From positions 54,301-118,300 of the forward strand of contig JAJPHN010000010.1 of the NCBI GenBank assembly GCA_021325235.1: a stretch of 64,000 bases of DNA, in the 5' to 3' direction. Positions 25,221 to 34,982 of this stretch are shown piece after piece; position 1 is the first letter of the stretch, and every line of letters starts with the position of its first letter. Origin of the DNA: Terriglobia bacterium. GTDB lineage: Bacteria > Acidobacteriota > Terriglobia > Bryobacterales > Bryobacteraceae. The notes beneath the pieces are model-generated. The model ran no database searches and was not told the origin of the DNA. It saw only the letters and a program-made list of their open reading frames with translations. The position numbers and the translations under genes are program-made.

Positions 25221-27337
25221 GTGGCGGGTGGCGCATTCTCACGCGGCGCCTGATCGTACTTCTCGATCCATTTCAGCTCTTCGCGAACTTTGATGTAGCC
25301 GTGCCATGGATTTTTTCCAAGCGAGTGCCCTTCGCCCGGAAAGATCAGAAACTCATGCGGGATCGCGAGCGCATCGAGTGCGCGCTCGAGCAGATAGCCT
25401 TCGGATGCGCTCACGCGTATGTCGTCGCCGCCCATCACTTCATGTACCGGCGTGCGCACGCGATCGAAGCGAAACAGTGCCGCTTCGCTCTGATAAGTAG
25501 CAGGCTTCTGCCAGGGTGTTCCGCCGAGATACCAGGCGTCATCAAAGGTAAGGTCGTCGTTGCCCCAGTTGGCCGCGTGCTCCACCGCTCCTGCGCCTGT
25601 CACTGCTGAGCGAAAGCGATCGGTCTGCGTGATCAGCCAGTTGGTCATGTAGCCGCCGTAGCTGTAACCGCCAATGGCAAGATGCGCGGGATCGGCCGTG
25701 CCGTCCTTTACCAGCGCATCCACGCCGGCGAGAATGTCGGCACCGGGCGCAGAGACGATATGCGGCGAAATGGCCAGCATAAAATCGTCGCCGTAGCCGC
25801 TCGAGCCGCGATAGTTTGGCTGAAATACAAGCCAGCCTTTGGCAGCGGCGAGAATCGCCCAGCTGTACCAGTCGGCGCCGAAGCGATTGCCGTCGGCATC
25901 CGCAGGACCGCCATGTATCAGCGTGAGCATGCGCAGCCCTTTCTGCTCAAACTTGCCCGGTGGATAGAGCAGCACGCCTTCGATTGCTTTCCCATCCGGC
26001 GCTTTCCAACGATACGGCTTCATCTGCGGCAGATCGCGTTCGGTAAACAGCGTGTTGAAATGCGTAATCTGGCGCGCCGATTCCGGATGTTGTGCGTCGT
26101 CAGCGTAAAACAGCTCGGCCGGCTCGCCCGCGCTCGAGTGTTGGAACAGCATGGCATCGGCCCGTCTCGCGGCATCGAGCGAGGCATACGTTCCGGGCTG
26201 CCTGCTGATCTGCGCTGGAGTATTTGAAAGGGAATAGAGCTGCGATTCGGCCCCCAACTGGCCGAGTCCAATGGCAGCGCCGCCGGGCAGGATCGCATAA
26301 TCGCTCCAGGAACCTTTGAAGGCGCTGCCGAGACGCTCCACTTTGCCGCTTGCGGGATCAAGTGAATAGAGCCGGCCCTGCACGTCCCGGTACGGACCTT
26401 CGAGCGATCCGCTCGCGGCGAAGACACCGAAATAGAGGCGCTTGCCGTCGGCACTCCAGCGAATTTCGCGCTCGAGTGCTTCATTGTGAGTGAGCTGCTT
26501 CGGCTGCGTTTCGCTGTTCGCCTGCGCGCTCGCGAGATAGATTTCGTATTGCTGAGGATGTTCGAGCCGCCCCGAAATGGAGTTGGTCAAAAAAGCGATC
26601 GCGTCGCCATCCGGCGCGGGCGCAATCTCGTTGATCGAATAAAGACTGCGCGTGATGGTGCGCGCGTCTTTCGGCAGCGTTGCCGCCGGTTCTTTTTCTT
26701 CGTTGTGGGCGCTGGCGGCTTCGCTCTCCGGCTGCGGATTTTGCACTTTCATTTCGAGCAACAGATCGCCACGCTCATCCGCTCGCCAGCGCGAAACGTC
26801 CTTCCACTCGCGCTTCTTCTGCTCTTCGGCTTCTTTCGACAGCGGCTCCTGCGTGCTGAAGAAGATGGCCGAACTGTCGCGCGACCAGGCGAAGGCGTGC
26901 GCCTTCAGCGTTTCCCGGTACAGCGGAAAAGGCTCGCCGCCTGCTGCATCCACGATCCAGACGCGGGCGATCTCCTTGTCTTTGTCAGCCTTCGTTTGCG
27001 GCTCCTCTCCGGGCTCCTCGAGTGATCGATCCGAGAGAAACGCAATGCGTTTCCCATCCGGCGACCATTGCGGATCACTGTCATGCCCGGATTGCGCCAA
27101 AGCGACAAGCGTATCGCTGCTTTTGCGCCACAGCCAGAGATCGTCGCGGAAACGGTTGTTGGCCCAATCGGCGCGCGTTGTCTGAATCGCCGCCGCGCCC
27201 GCGTCCGGCGATAATCTTGCTGCGCGGATATCGACGTAGCGAAACAGATCGTCCAGCGTGAGCGGAGATTTCGCCTGTGCGAAGGCGGCGCGAACGATCA
27301 ACAAACCGCAGAAGAGGAGCCGGCCTGGAGTGTGCAT
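25190..27337 (-). CDS. Secreted S9-family prolyl oligopeptidase/acyl-peptidase
   Basis: A 715-residue serine peptidase. An N-terminal signal peptide (L-L-F-C-G-L-L-I-V-R-A-A-F-A-Q-A) is followed by a beta-propeller-like region with WD40/TolB-type blocks (W-S-P-D-G-K-R-I-A-F near residue 87, W-S-A-D-G-K-R-L-Y near 305). The alpha/beta-hydrolase domain is C-terminal: L-I-H-G-G-P near 475, the nucleophile Ser in G-G-Y-S-Y-G-G-Y near 558, Asp in M-G-G-D-D, and His in P-G-E-G-H-S-L-G. Likely degrades short peptides in the periplasm. Confidence 0.9.
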   Translation of the reverse strand: MHTPGRLLFCGLLIVRAAFAQAKSPLTLDDLFRYVDIRAARLSPDAGAAAIQTTRADWANNRFRDDLWLWRKSSDTLVALAQSGHDSDPQWSPDGKRIAFLSDRSLEEPGEEPQTKADKDKEIARVWIVDAAGGEPFPLYRETLKAHAFAWSRDSSAIFFSTQEPLSKEAEEQKKREWKDVSRWRADERGDLLLEMKVQNPQPESEAASAHNEEKEPAATLPKDARTITRSLYSINEIAPAPDGDAIAFLTNSISGRLEHPQQYEIYLASAQANSETQPKQLTHNEALEREIRWSADGKRLYFGVFAASGSLEGPYRDVQGRLYSLDPASGKVERLGSAFKGSWSDYAILPGGAAIGLGQLGAESQLYSLSNTPAQISRQPGTYASLDAARRADAMLFQHSSAGEPAELFYADDAQHPESARQITHFNTLFTERDLPQMKPYRWKAPDGKAIEGVLLYPPGKFEQKGLRMLTLIHGGPADADGNRFGADWYSWAILAAAKGWLVFQPNYRGSSGYGDDFMLAISPHIVSAPGADILAGVDALVKDGTADPAHLAIGGYSYGGYMTNWLITQTDRFRSAVTGAGAVEHAANWGNDDLTFDDAWYLGGTPWQKPATYQSEAALFRFDRVRTPVHEVMGGDDIRVSASEGYLLERALDALAIPHEFLIFPGEGHSLGKNPWHGYIKVREELKWIEKYDQAPRENAPPATQDSERKISK

Positions 27338-27446
27338 GCCACCTAGAATGTCAGATAAAAAGCGAGCAGCCCGAGCCGCCTACGCCAATCACGCGCATGC
27401 AGTGGCCTGACGCCGCCCAAAGCGCCTGGCGCACGCATCGCACGTT

Positions 27447-28712
27447 ATGGTGAAGAGAGTGGCGAGTGAAACCCTGAAAGCCGAGCCCCTCGCGGGTCAC
27501 GATGCGCGCTCGCCCGAGAAGACCGTATTCGCCATCCTGGGCGCCATCAGTTTCGGGCATCTGCTCAACGACATGTCGCAGTCGTTGATTCCGGCTATCT
27601 ATCCGATTCTGAAAACGGGCTTCCACCTCGATTTCGGACAGATCGGACTGATCACATTTACGTATCAGCTGACGGCGTCTCTTCTGCAGCCCGTCGTCGG
27701 CTGGTATACCGATCGGCGACCCCATCCCTACTCACTCACGGCCGGAATGAGTTTCACGCTCGCGGGATTGATCGTACTTGCTTTGGCTCCGAGCTTCGAA
27801 ATGCTGCTGGTCGGCTCGGCCATGGTCGGCATGGGTTCATCGGTCTTTCATCCGGAGTCATCGCGAGTCGCGCGGCTCGCATCAGGCGGCCAGCACGGCC
27901 TGGCTCAATCGGTGTTTCAGGTGGGTGGAAATGCGGGGACAGCTCTCGGACCGCTGCTCGCTGCCTTCATTGTCTTGCCGCGTGGCCAGCGCAGCATTTC
28001 GTGGTTCTCGCTGGCCGCCGCACTCGGCATGGCGATTCTCTTCTATGTCGGGAACTGGTACAAAGCCCATCCATTCCGCACGAGACCGCGCGGCGCTCTT
28101 CAGAAAGAACAGCTCCATCTGCCGCGCACAACGGTCATCTGGGCCATTACCATTCTGATTCTGCTGATCTTCTCGAAGTACTTTTATCTGGCGAGCATTT
28201 CGAGCTATTACACGTTTTACCTGATCAGCAAATTCCACGTGCCGGTGCAGAGCTCGCAGCTGTATCTCGCGCTGTTTCTTGGCGCTGCTGCGGTGGGTAC
28301 GTTCGCGGGCGGCCCGTTAGGAGACCGGTTCGGAAGAAAGCTCGTCATCTGGTGCTCCATTCTCGGTGTGCTGCCGTTCACGCTGCTGCTGCCGTATGTG
28401 AATCTGTTCTGGACGGCCGTGCTGAGCATTATTATTGGTCTCGTTATCGCCTCTGCGTTTTCGGCGATTCTGGTTTATGCGCAGGACCTGGTCCCCGGCA
28501 ACATCGGCATGATCTCCGGCGTGTTTTTCGGCTTTGCGTTTGGGATGGGCGGAATCGGCGCCGCCGTTCTAGGCAAGATCGCCGACGCGACGAACATCTA
28601 CTTCGTCTACAAGATCTGCTCGTATCTGCCGGCTATCGGAATTCTGACCGCGTTTCTGCCGAATTTGCGCAGAGCCCGGCAGCATGCGCTGGCCGCCCAC
28701 CAGGAAGCTTAA
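27447..28712 (+). CDS. MFS transporter, fosmidomycin-resistance (Fsr)-like
   Basis: A 421-residue inner-membrane carrier with about 12 membrane segments. The early segment [17 protein letters not shown] and [11 protein letters not shown] match the Fsr subgroup, and G-D-R-F-G-R-K near residue 292 is the repeated MFS loop motif. H-P-E-S-S-R-V-A near 135 is also typical. Fsr exports fosmidomycin in E. coli; the natural substrate here is not known. Divergent from the S9 peptidase, and overlaps the hybrid kinase by 4 bases tail to tail. Confidence 0.85.
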   Translation: MVKRVASETLKAEPLAGHDARSPEKTVFAILGAISFGHLLNDMSQSLIPAIYPILKTGFHLDFGQIGLITFTYQLTASLLQPVVGWYTDRRPHPYSLTAGMSFTLAGLIVLALAPSFEMLLVGSAMVGMGSSVFHPESSRVARLASGGQHGLAQSVFQVGGNAGTALGPLLAAFIVLPRGQRSISWFSLAAALGMAILFYVGNWYKAHPFRTRPRGALQKEQLHLPRTTVIWAITILILLIFSKYFYLASISSYYTFYLISKFHVPVQSSQLYLALFLGAAAVGTFAGGPLGDRFGRKLVIWCSILGVLPFTLLLPYVNLFWTAVLSIIIGLVIASAFSAILVYAQDLVPGNIGMISGVFFGFAFGMGGIGAAVLGKIADATNIYFVYKICSYLPAIGILTAFLPNLRRARQHALAAHQEA

Positions 28713-31700
28713 GCCACGAGAGATTCGGCGCCGGTTTTGATCCAGCGCTCGAGAACCGCTTTCAGAGCATCGCGATCTATGGGCTTGGCCAGATAATCAT
28801 CCATCCCGGCAGCCAGGCATTTCTCGCGTTCCCCAAGCAGCGCATTCGCGGTAACGGCGACGATCGGAATCCGGCGCGAATCCGCCGTTTCGTTTTTCCG
28901 AATCGCAGCCGTTGCTTCAAAGCCGTCCATCACCGGCATCTGGCAATCCATCAGGATCAGATCCCATGACGGGTCCTGTTCGACCCGTTCCACCGCTTCC
29001 CTACCGTTGGCGGCTACTTCCATGGCGCAGCCGAGCCGTGTGAGCAGGGCGCGGATCACTTTCTGATTGATCGGATTGTCCTCGGCCACGAGAATGCGCC
29101 CACGATGCGCGACGGCCGCGGTTCGCGCACGCTCAACAATCGGAAGCGCGGGCGCCTCGGCTTCACCGACCTCGAGCACAACCCAGAACGTACTGCCCCG
29201 CCCCGGTTCGCTCTCCACACCGACACTGCCGTTCATCATTTCAGCCAAACGCTTGCAAATGGCCAGCCCAAGGCCCGTTCCGCCGAAGCGACGTGCAGTC
29301 GAACTCTCGGCCTGCGTGAAACTCTGGAAAAGCCGTTTCTGCACTTCCTCGGGAATACCGATGCCGGTGTCGGTGACTGCGAGCTTGACTCTGATTCGCC
29401 CTGGCGTGGGCCGCTCTTCTACTGTGAGCCGCACTGAAATTGAGCCGTGTTCGGTGAATTTGACGGCGTTCGACAGAAGATTGAGCGTGATCTGCCGGAG
29501 CCGAACCGTATCGCCAACCAGCCACGCCGGAAGGTTCGGATCGACAATCGCGTCGAGCGCGATACCTTTCTGCCGCGCCGGTTCGGCAACCACCTTCATC
29601 GCTTCTTTCAGGATGCTGCCGGTTTCGAAGCGCGTGCGTTCGAGCGTGAGCCGCCCTGCCTCGATCTTCGAAAAATCGAGAATGTCGTTGATGATAGTCA
29701 GCAGCGCGCCGCCCGAATCGCGTATGGTGCTGACGAACTCTTTTTGCTCTCGGGTAAGCGGCGTATCGAGCAGCAGACTGGTCATTCCGAGAACGCCGTT
29801 CATGGGCGTTCGAATCTCGTGGCTCATCATCGCCAGGAATTCGCTCTTGGCCATGTTGGCGCGGTCCGCTTCCGCTTTAAGGAGCTTCTGTTCCGCCAGC
29901 CGCTGATCGAGTTCCTCGGTGCGTTCGGATACCAGGCGTTCCAGCTGGGCACGACGCGCCGCGAGCACACGTTCGCGCGAGCGCCAGATCGCAAAACAGA
30001 TCAGCACCAGCACGGAAACAACCGCTCCGGCAAAACTGCGCGTCCGCCACCACGGAGGAGTGATCGTAAAGCGGATCGAATTGACGGGCGAAACCAGGCC
30101 GGTATCGGCGTCCAGTGTGGCCGCTTCCAGACTGTAGGTGCCCGGCTGCAGGGCCGGATAGCGAATCTCGCGCTCTGCCGTCTCGATCCAATCTTTTTCC
30201 AGACCGCTCAACCGGTACCGAAATTTCAGGCTCTTCTCGTTGCGATAGCTCAGCGAAGCAAGCCGGATCACCAGCGGCGTTTCACGCCAGGGCAGCTCCG
30301 CCGTTCCCTTGGTTAGATCGCCTTTGCCGTATTTGGCGGAGATGAAAACCGGCGAGCGAGGCGCTTCTACCGCGCCGACCCGGGCCGGCAGCCGAAGATG
30401 CGAAATGCCTCCGCTCGTCCCGATCCAGATCGAACCGTCCTCGTCTTCCAGAAACGCGTTGTAGTCGGTGTCATTCCAGATAAGCCCGTTTTCGGTCGTA
30501 TAACTGCGCCAGACGTGCCCATCGAACACCTGCACACCCTGATCGAGACCCACCCAGATCCAGCCGCGCCGGTCGACTCGCAGAAACAGCTCCATGTTCG
30601 AGCGAAGCGGAAGATGAGTAGCGGTAAACCGGTCGCCCAGCCGTTTCAGCCGGAACACGCCGGCATCGTCGCTGCCGATGAGAATATCGCCAGAACGATC
30701 GAAGACTATGTCGCTAGCATCTTTCCCCAGATAGACTTTCGAGAGATCGAACGTCCGCCACGCGGAATCTTTGAGCCGGTAAAGAGCATGCCGCGCTAAG
30801 AACCAGAGACTTCCGTCGGGAGCCTGTGTCACGTTCTGCAGATCGCTGATCTTGCCGGGAAATTGTGGGTAGGGAACGAGCACGCGATGCGCACCGGAGC
30901 CTTCGCTGCGGTACAAGACTGTGTCGGTGAGGATCCAGAGGCGATCATCGCGCTCGACGAATATCTGATCGACTCCGTTCGGAGCAAAGCGCTTCACTTC
31001 GTGCCGCCGCGGATCGATCCGGACCAGGCGCCTGTCGGCAATTTCCGCCCAGATGTAGCCGTCGCGCGTCGCACCCAGGAATTGACAGCGCCCGGAAGGC
31101 TGCCCCGGCAGCGGATAGTCGCGGAAAACGTGCTCGCCCGGTTTGAGCGTGGCGATTCCACCCCGATGGCCCGCCCAGATCGTCCCCGAAGAGTCGCGCG
31201 TTAACGCCCAGACCTCGTTGCTCGAAAGCCCTTCGCCTTTCGTGTAATGTTCCCAGGCGCCGTAGCCGAGCCACTTATGAAATCCGAATCCGGCGGTTCC
31301 GGTCCAGACGATGCCGTCGCGATCCACAAACAGCGAGGCAATCGAGCCCTCGCTGAGCCCGTTGGCCTGGGTCAAAACAATCCAATGCTGATCGGAATAA
31401 ATTCCGAGCTTTGATCCAAACCCGACCAGCACCCGGCCCATGGGATCTTCGGCCATGGCGACATAGAAATCGCCGGCCGGCTGGTCCGGAGCATTCCTTT
31501 GGTCCCAGCGGTTGCTTCCCGGAGAGAGCACGGCAATATGCTGTCCACCGCGCGCCCAGATTTCGCCATTCCGCGTACGCAGTAAAGAGCGCCAGGAATC
31601 GGAGGGAATGCCGTCGCGCGCGCCCAGAATCGTGAGCACTCCCGAAGAAAGCCGGCAAATTCCCGTTCCGCAGCCAAACAGAATCGTGCGGTCATTGAGC

Positions 31701-32239
31701 GCCAGGACGCTTCGGTACTGGCCTTCCTGGAAATTCGCTGCCTGGGCAGATGTTAGAACGTTCTGCGACCGCCACGTTTTCCCGCCGTCGCTGGAAAAAA
31801 ACCGAATGACACCGAGCTGGCTGGCAGTGTAGACGCTCCCATCGGGGCCGGACGAAATGCTGGAGTTGTAGCCGATCCGGAGAGAATTGCCGGCTACCTT
31901 TAGCTCACGGAAGCGTCCGTCACGTTCGCTGACCGCCAGTCCGCCGGTCGTGCCCACCCAAAGACGCCCCGCTCCATCCACGTGCACTGCCCGTACAAAT
32001 GTGCCAGGCAGTCCCTCGGCTACGCCGAATTTCAGATACGCCGATCCATCGTAGCGGTACAGCCCGTTTTCCGTGCTCAGCCAGAGAAATCCGGCCCGAT
32101 CCTGCGCAATTGCGTTGACATTGAGGTTCCCGAGCCCGTCAATATAATCGCGGAACGTGTAGCGTTGAGCAAAGCAGAGCGCCCCGAGCAAAGCGCCCAG
32201 AGACGCCGCGCGCGCCAGCCATCTCAACATCCGGAACAT
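28709..32239 (-). CDS. Hybrid two-component sensor kinase with beta-propeller sensor
   Basis: A 1176-residue one-protein signalling system. Signal peptide at 1-25, then a large periplasmic region of two-component propeller repeats (recurring [30 protein letters not shown]) up to about 640, and a Y_Y_Y domain ([12 protein letters not shown]). One membrane helix near 745 is followed by HisKA ([11 protein letters not shown], phospho-His), HATPase ([15 protein letters not shown]) and a C-terminal receiver (A-E-D-N-P-I-N, phospho-Asp in [11 protein letters not shown]). Such proteins often sense oligosaccharides in Bacteroidetes; the ligand here is unknown. There is no DNA-binding domain. Confidence 0.92.
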   Translation of the reverse strand: MFRMLRWLARAASLGALLGALCFAQRYTFRDYIDGLGNLNVNAIAQDRAGFLWLSTENGLYRYDGSAYLKFGVAEGLPGTFVRAVHVDGAGRLWVGTTGGLAVSERDGRFRELKVAGNSLRIGYNSSISSGPDGSVYTASQLGVIRFFSSDGGKTWRSQNVLTSAQAANFQEGQYRSVLALNDRTILFGCGTGICRLSSGVLTILGARDGIPSDSWRSLLRTRNGEIWARGGQHIAVLSPGSNRWDQRNAPDQPAGDFYVAMAEDPMGRVLVGFGSKLGIYSDQHWIVLTQANGLSEGSIASLFVDRDGIVWTGTAGFGFHKWLGYGAWEHYTKGEGLSSNEVWALTRDSSGTIWAGHRGGIATLKPGEHVFRDYPLPGQPSGRCQFLGATRDGYIWAEIADRRLVRIDPRRHEVKRFAPNGVDQIFVERDDRLWILTDTVLYRSEGSGAHRVLVPYPQFPGKISDLQNVTQAPDGSLWFLARHALYRLKDSAWRTFDLSKVYLGKDASDIVFDRSGDILIGSDDAGVFRLKRLGDRFTATHLPLRSNMELFLRVDRRGWIWVGLDQGVQVFDGHVWRSYTTENGLIWNDTDYNAFLEDEDGSIWIGTSGGISHLRLPARVGAVEAPRSPVFISAKYGKGDLTKGTAELPWRETPLVIRLASLSYRNEKSLKFRYRLSGLEKDWIETAEREIRYPALQPGTYSLEAATLDADTGLVSPVNSIRFTITPPWWRTRSFAGAVVSVLVLICFAIWRSRERVLAARRAQLERLVSERTEELDQRLAEQKLLKAEADRANMAKSEFLAMMSHEIRTPMNGVLGMTSLLLDTPLTREQKEFVSTIRDSGGALLTIINDILDFSKIEAGRLTLERTRFETGSILKEAMKVVAEPARQKGIALDAIVDPNLPAWLVGDTVRLRQITLNLLSNAVKFTEHGSISVRLTVEERPTPGRIRVKLAVTDTGIGIPEEVQKRLFQSFTQAESSTARRFGGTGLGLAICKRLAEMMNGSVGVESEPGRGSTFWVVLEVGEAEAPALPIVERARTAAVAHRGRILVAEDNPINQKVIRALLTRLGCAMEVAANGREAVERVEQDPSWDLILMDCQMPVMDGFEATAAIRKNETADSRRIPIVAVTANALLGEREKCLAAGMDDYLAKPIDRDALKAVLERWIKTGAESLVA

Positions 32240-32397
32240 GCCTGTAAACTCATCGAGCAGAAACGGCCGAAACTTTAATCCGTTTGGCTTATAAATGCCT
32301 GAGTAACAGGAACGGGCTGCAATCGTCTCTTAGCGGGAGCGAACAGTTCCAAGGATCCCGCGTCTTTGAGCGCGGCCAGGATTTTGAGGAGGAAAAC

Positions 32398-32790
32398 ATG
32401 ACGCTAGCAGACGCGCGCCGGGTAACCGCCGCTGCCGAGAAAAAGGCGCAGGAGATCGGTCAGCCAATGAACATTGCCGTGGTGGATGAGGGCGGAAACC
32501 TTGTCTCGCACGTGCGTATGGACAACGCCTGGATCGGCAGCATCGATATTTCGATCAACAAAGCATTTACTTCGCGCGCTTTCGACATTTCCACCAAGGA
32601 TCTGGCGCAGCATTCGCAGTCGGGCGGTCAGTTCTTTGGCATTCATGTCTCGAATCATGGCCGCGTGATGATCTTCGCCGGCGGAATTCCGCTCAAGCTC
32701 AACGGCAAAGTGGTGGGAGCGATCGGCGTCAGCGGCGGATCGGGCGATCAGGACCACGCCGTTGCGGAAGCGGGCGCGGCGGCCTTCTAG
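32398..32790 (+). CDS. GlcG/HbpS-like (DUF336) protein
   Basis: A 130-residue single-domain protein starting at the ATG at 32398 behind a strong GAGGAGG; the frame open from 32284 adds nothing conserved. Family blocks: T-L-A-D-A-R-R-V, N-I-A-V-V-D-E-G-G-N-L, S-I-D-I-S-I-N-K-A-F-T-S-R-A-F, and the closing G-A-I-G-V-S-G-G-S-G-D-Q-D-H-A-V-A. GlcG/HbpS-type proteins bind small molecules or haem and often sit beside oxidoreductase genes. It precedes the formaldehyde dehydrogenase gene by 36 bases, so the two are probably co-transcribed. Confidence 0.8.
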   Translation: MTLADARRVTAAAEKKAQEIGQPMNIAVVDEGGNLVSHVRMDNAWIGSIDISINKAFTSRAFDISTKDLAQHSQSGGQFFGIHVSNHGRVMIFAGGIPLKLNGKVVGAIGVSGGSGDQDHAVAEAGAAAF

Positions 32791-32826
32791 CGCGAAACAG
32801 AACCGTTTCTATAAAGGAGAAATCTT

Positions 32827-34020
32827 ATGGCAAGCAATCGCGGTGTTGCGTACCTCGGTCCCGGCAAGGTCGAGGTGCAGAGTATCGATTTTCCAAAGCT
32901 GGAGCATAACGGTAAGAAGCTACCCCACGCGGTCATTCTGAAGCTGGTCGCGACCAATATCTGCGGCAGCGACCAGCACATGGTGCGCGGCCGGACCACT
33001 GCGCCTTCCGGCATGATCCTGGGCCACGAGATCACCGGCGAAATCATCGAAAAAGGCGACGATGTTGAGTTTCTGGAGGTTGGTGACCTGGTTTCCGCGC
33101 CCTTCAACATCGCCTGCGGCCGCTGCCGCAACTGCAAGGAAGGCAAGACCGGCATTTGCCTGAATGTGAATCCGGCTCGGCCCGGCGGCGCCTACGGTTA
33201 TGTCGATATGGGCGGCTGGGTCGGCGGCCAGGCCGATTACGTCATGGTTCCTTACGCCGATTTCAACCTGCTCAAATTTCCCGATAAGCAGAAGGCGATG
33301 GCCAAAATACGCGACCTCGCCCTGCTCTCGGACATCTTCCCGACCGGCTATCATGGCGCAGTCACGGCCGGCGTCGGACCGGGCACAACCGTGTATGTGG
33401 CGGGCGCCGGTCCGGTTGGTCTGGCGTGTGCCGAAGCGTGCCGGCTGCTGGGCGCGGCGGTTGTCATTGTGGGCGACATGATCCCCGAACGCCTGAAGCA
33501 GGCTCAGAGCTTCGGTTGCGAAACGGTCGATCTCAGCAAGGAGGGCCAGCTCGGGGACCGCATCGCGCAGATTCTTGGGGTGCCCGAGGTCGATTGCGGA
33601 GTCGATTGCGTCGGCTTTGAGGCGCGCGCACACGGCGAGAAGGGCGATGAAGCTCCGGCGACTGTGCTCAATTCACTGATGACGGTCACGCGAGCCGGCG
33701 GCCGCCTCGGCATTCCGGGCCTTTACGTGACGGACGATCCCGGGAGCAAGGACGAGAAGGCCAAGAGCGGCGTACTCGGGATTCGGATCGGCCTCGGCTG
33801 GGCCAAGTCGCACACCTTTGCCACCGGCCAGTGCCCGGTCATGCGCTACAACCGCCAGCTGATGATGGCGATTCTGCACGATCGTGCCCATCCCGCGAAG
33901 GCGACCAACGTCGACGTGATCCCGCTGGAAGAAGCGCCGAAAGGCTACAAGGATTTCGATAAGGGCGCGGCCAAGAAGTTCGTGCTCGATCCGCACGGGA
34001 TTTTGCGCAAAGCGGCTTAG
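32827..34020 (+). CDS. fdhA: Glutathione-independent formaldehyde dehydrogenase (zinc MDR family)
   Basis: A 397-residue NAD-dependent enzyme of the Pseudomonas putida FdhA type, oxidising formaldehyde to formate by dismutation. Catalytic zinc block: T-N-I-C-G-S-D-Q-H near residue 43, then G-H-E-I-T-G-E-I. The structural-zinc Cys cluster is C-G-R-C-R-N-C-K-E-G-K-T-G-I-C near 98. NAD loop V-A-G-A-G-P-V-G-L-A near 190. The long insert (G-G-A-Y-G-Y-V-D-M-G-G-W-V-G-G-Q) is characteristic of this group and not of class III ADH. Paired with the GlcG-like gene, likely a detoxification unit. Confidence 0.9.
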   Translation: MASNRGVAYLGPGKVEVQSIDFPKLEHNGKKLPHAVILKLVATNICGSDQHMVRGRTTAPSGMILGHEITGEIIEKGDDVEFLEVGDLVSAPFNIACGRCRNCKEGKTGICLNVNPARPGGAYGYVDMGGWVGGQADYVMVPYADFNLLKFPDKQKAMAKIRDLALLSDIFPTGYHGAVTAGVGPGTTVYVAGAGPVGLACAEACRLLGAAVVIVGDMIPERLKQAQSFGCETVDLSKEGQLGDRIAQILGVPEVDCGVDCVGFEARAHGEKGDEAPATVLNSLMTVTRAGGRLGIPGLYVTDDPGSKDEKAKSGVLGIRIGLGWAKSHTFATGQCPVMRYNRQLMMAILHDRAHPAKATNVDVIPLEEAPKGYKDFDKGAAKKFVLDPHGILRKAA

Positions 34021-34067
34021 GAACCGAAACCCAAACAGATACGAGTCGAAATCGGGCTTTCCCGGAG

Positions 34068-34772
34068 TTACGGTGCCGGAGGTCTGCCAAGCAGGTTCTG
34101 ACAACTCCGGGCGTCGATACCGTCGCCACTAACAGCCTGCAAGGAAACCGAAGCTCCCGTGACGTTGATTTTGTACAGGCACAAGAACGGAGCTTGAGCT
34201 TTGCCTTCCGGAACAAAGCCGAGCCCGCCTGCCTTTAAGATCGTGCCGAGTACTCCGGAGAAAGCAGTTACGGTTTCCGTGCCCTTCGTATCGTATTCCT
34301 GATTTACGCCGGTCAGCATCCAGCCGTTCTGGAGAGTCAGGCTGCCTTTGAATGTTCCAAAAATTCCGCTTTTCACTTTAACGGCGTACTTTTCATCCGA
34401 TGGCAGATAGATGATCGTTGCGGTAACGGGAGGCGGTGAAGGATTCTGGTCCTTGGTCTCATCCAGGCCTTTTGTATCGGCACCAGCACCGCTGGGCTTA
34501 CCGGTCGTATTTGGCTTGCCGCCGGAATCGGGCGGGCTCGGTGCGCCCGGCACGCTCAATTTGGCATTTGTGATTACCAGATACGGCGCGGGAATCGCGT
34601 ACTGGAATCCCACGTCTTTGTTTCCCAGCTCTGGCTGGCTGAAGCCCTTTCCGTCGGACAATGGCTGTGCATGCGTGGTGACGGCGACGACCTTGAAGTG
34701 ATTTGCACAGCTGCAGGTCAGTGTGAGCAGTAAACCAGAGATGAACGCGAACATTGCAAGGCGCTTATCCAT
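34068..34772 (-). CDS. Exported protein of unknown function, possible lipoprotein
   Basis: A 234-residue protein with an N-terminal hydrophobic stretch (M-F-A-F-I-S-G-L-L-L-T-L-T-C-S-C), whose cysteines could be lipidated although the lipobox is imperfect. A Pro/Gly/Lys-rich low-complexity linker (P-S-P-P-D-S-G-G-K-P-N-T-T-G-K) divides two beta-rich parts, the second with Y-A-V-K-V-K-S-G-I-F-G-T-F-K-G-S. I recognise no family. AT-richer than the neighbours. It diverges from argF across a 210-base region with a large palindrome. Confidence 0.6.
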   Translation of the reverse strand: MDKRLAMFAFISGLLLTLTCSCANHFKVVAVTTHAQPLSDGKGFSQPELGNKDVGFQYAIPAPYLVITNAKLSVPGAPSPPDSGGKPNTTGKPSGAGADTKGLDETKDQNPSPPPVTATIIYLPSDEKYAVKVKSGIFGTFKGSLTLQNGWMLTGVNQEYDTKGTETVTAFSGVLGTILKAGGLGFVPEGKAQAPFLCLYKINVTGASVSLQAVSGDGIDARSCQNLLGRPPAP

Positions 34773-34860
34773 CCAGCCCTCCGATTGGCTTTGAAATAGG
34801 CTACACGAGTTTCACACTGCACGCAAAGTTCGGTAATGTTCCGCCGGACACTCCTCAAGG

Positions 34861-34900
34861 TTTGGTAGTGTCCTGCGGTGCACCTCAGGACACTACCAAA
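34861..34900. repeat. 40-bp near-perfect palindrome
   Basis: Two perfect 15-base arms (TTTGGTAGTGTCCTG at 34861-34875 and its complement at 34886-34900) enclose a 10-base centre that itself contains the palindrome GGTGCACC. The whole 40 bases are self-complementary except for one central C/T pair. It lies in a divergent promoter region, so it is unlikely to be a plain terminator. A degenerate relative of the same arms appears at about 34831-34855. It may be an IS/MITE remnant or an operator. Confidence 0.7.
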
Positions 34901-34912
34901 GGTTTGCGCCAC

Positions 34913-34964
34913 TTGCAATCCTACCCGCAATGTGTAATTATTCATAGTAGTGAATAAAAATACA
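34913..34964 (+). promoter_or_regulatory. argF promoter with tandem ARG boxes (ArgR operator)
   Basis: TTGCAA at 34913-34918 and AATTAT at 34936-34941 (17-base spacer) form a plausible promoter. Two ARG boxes follow the pattern TG-N-AT-N4-AT-N-CA: 34951-34964 (TGAATAAAAATACA) fits perfectly, and 34931-34944 has one mismatch. Their centres are 20 bases apart, close to two helical turns, as for ArgR hexamers. Box 1 covers the -10 element, so arginine-bound ArgR (encoded at 39094) should repress. The argF ribosome binding site GGAGG follows. Confidence 0.75.
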
Positions 34965-34982
34965 GCGACGGAGGCTTGACCC

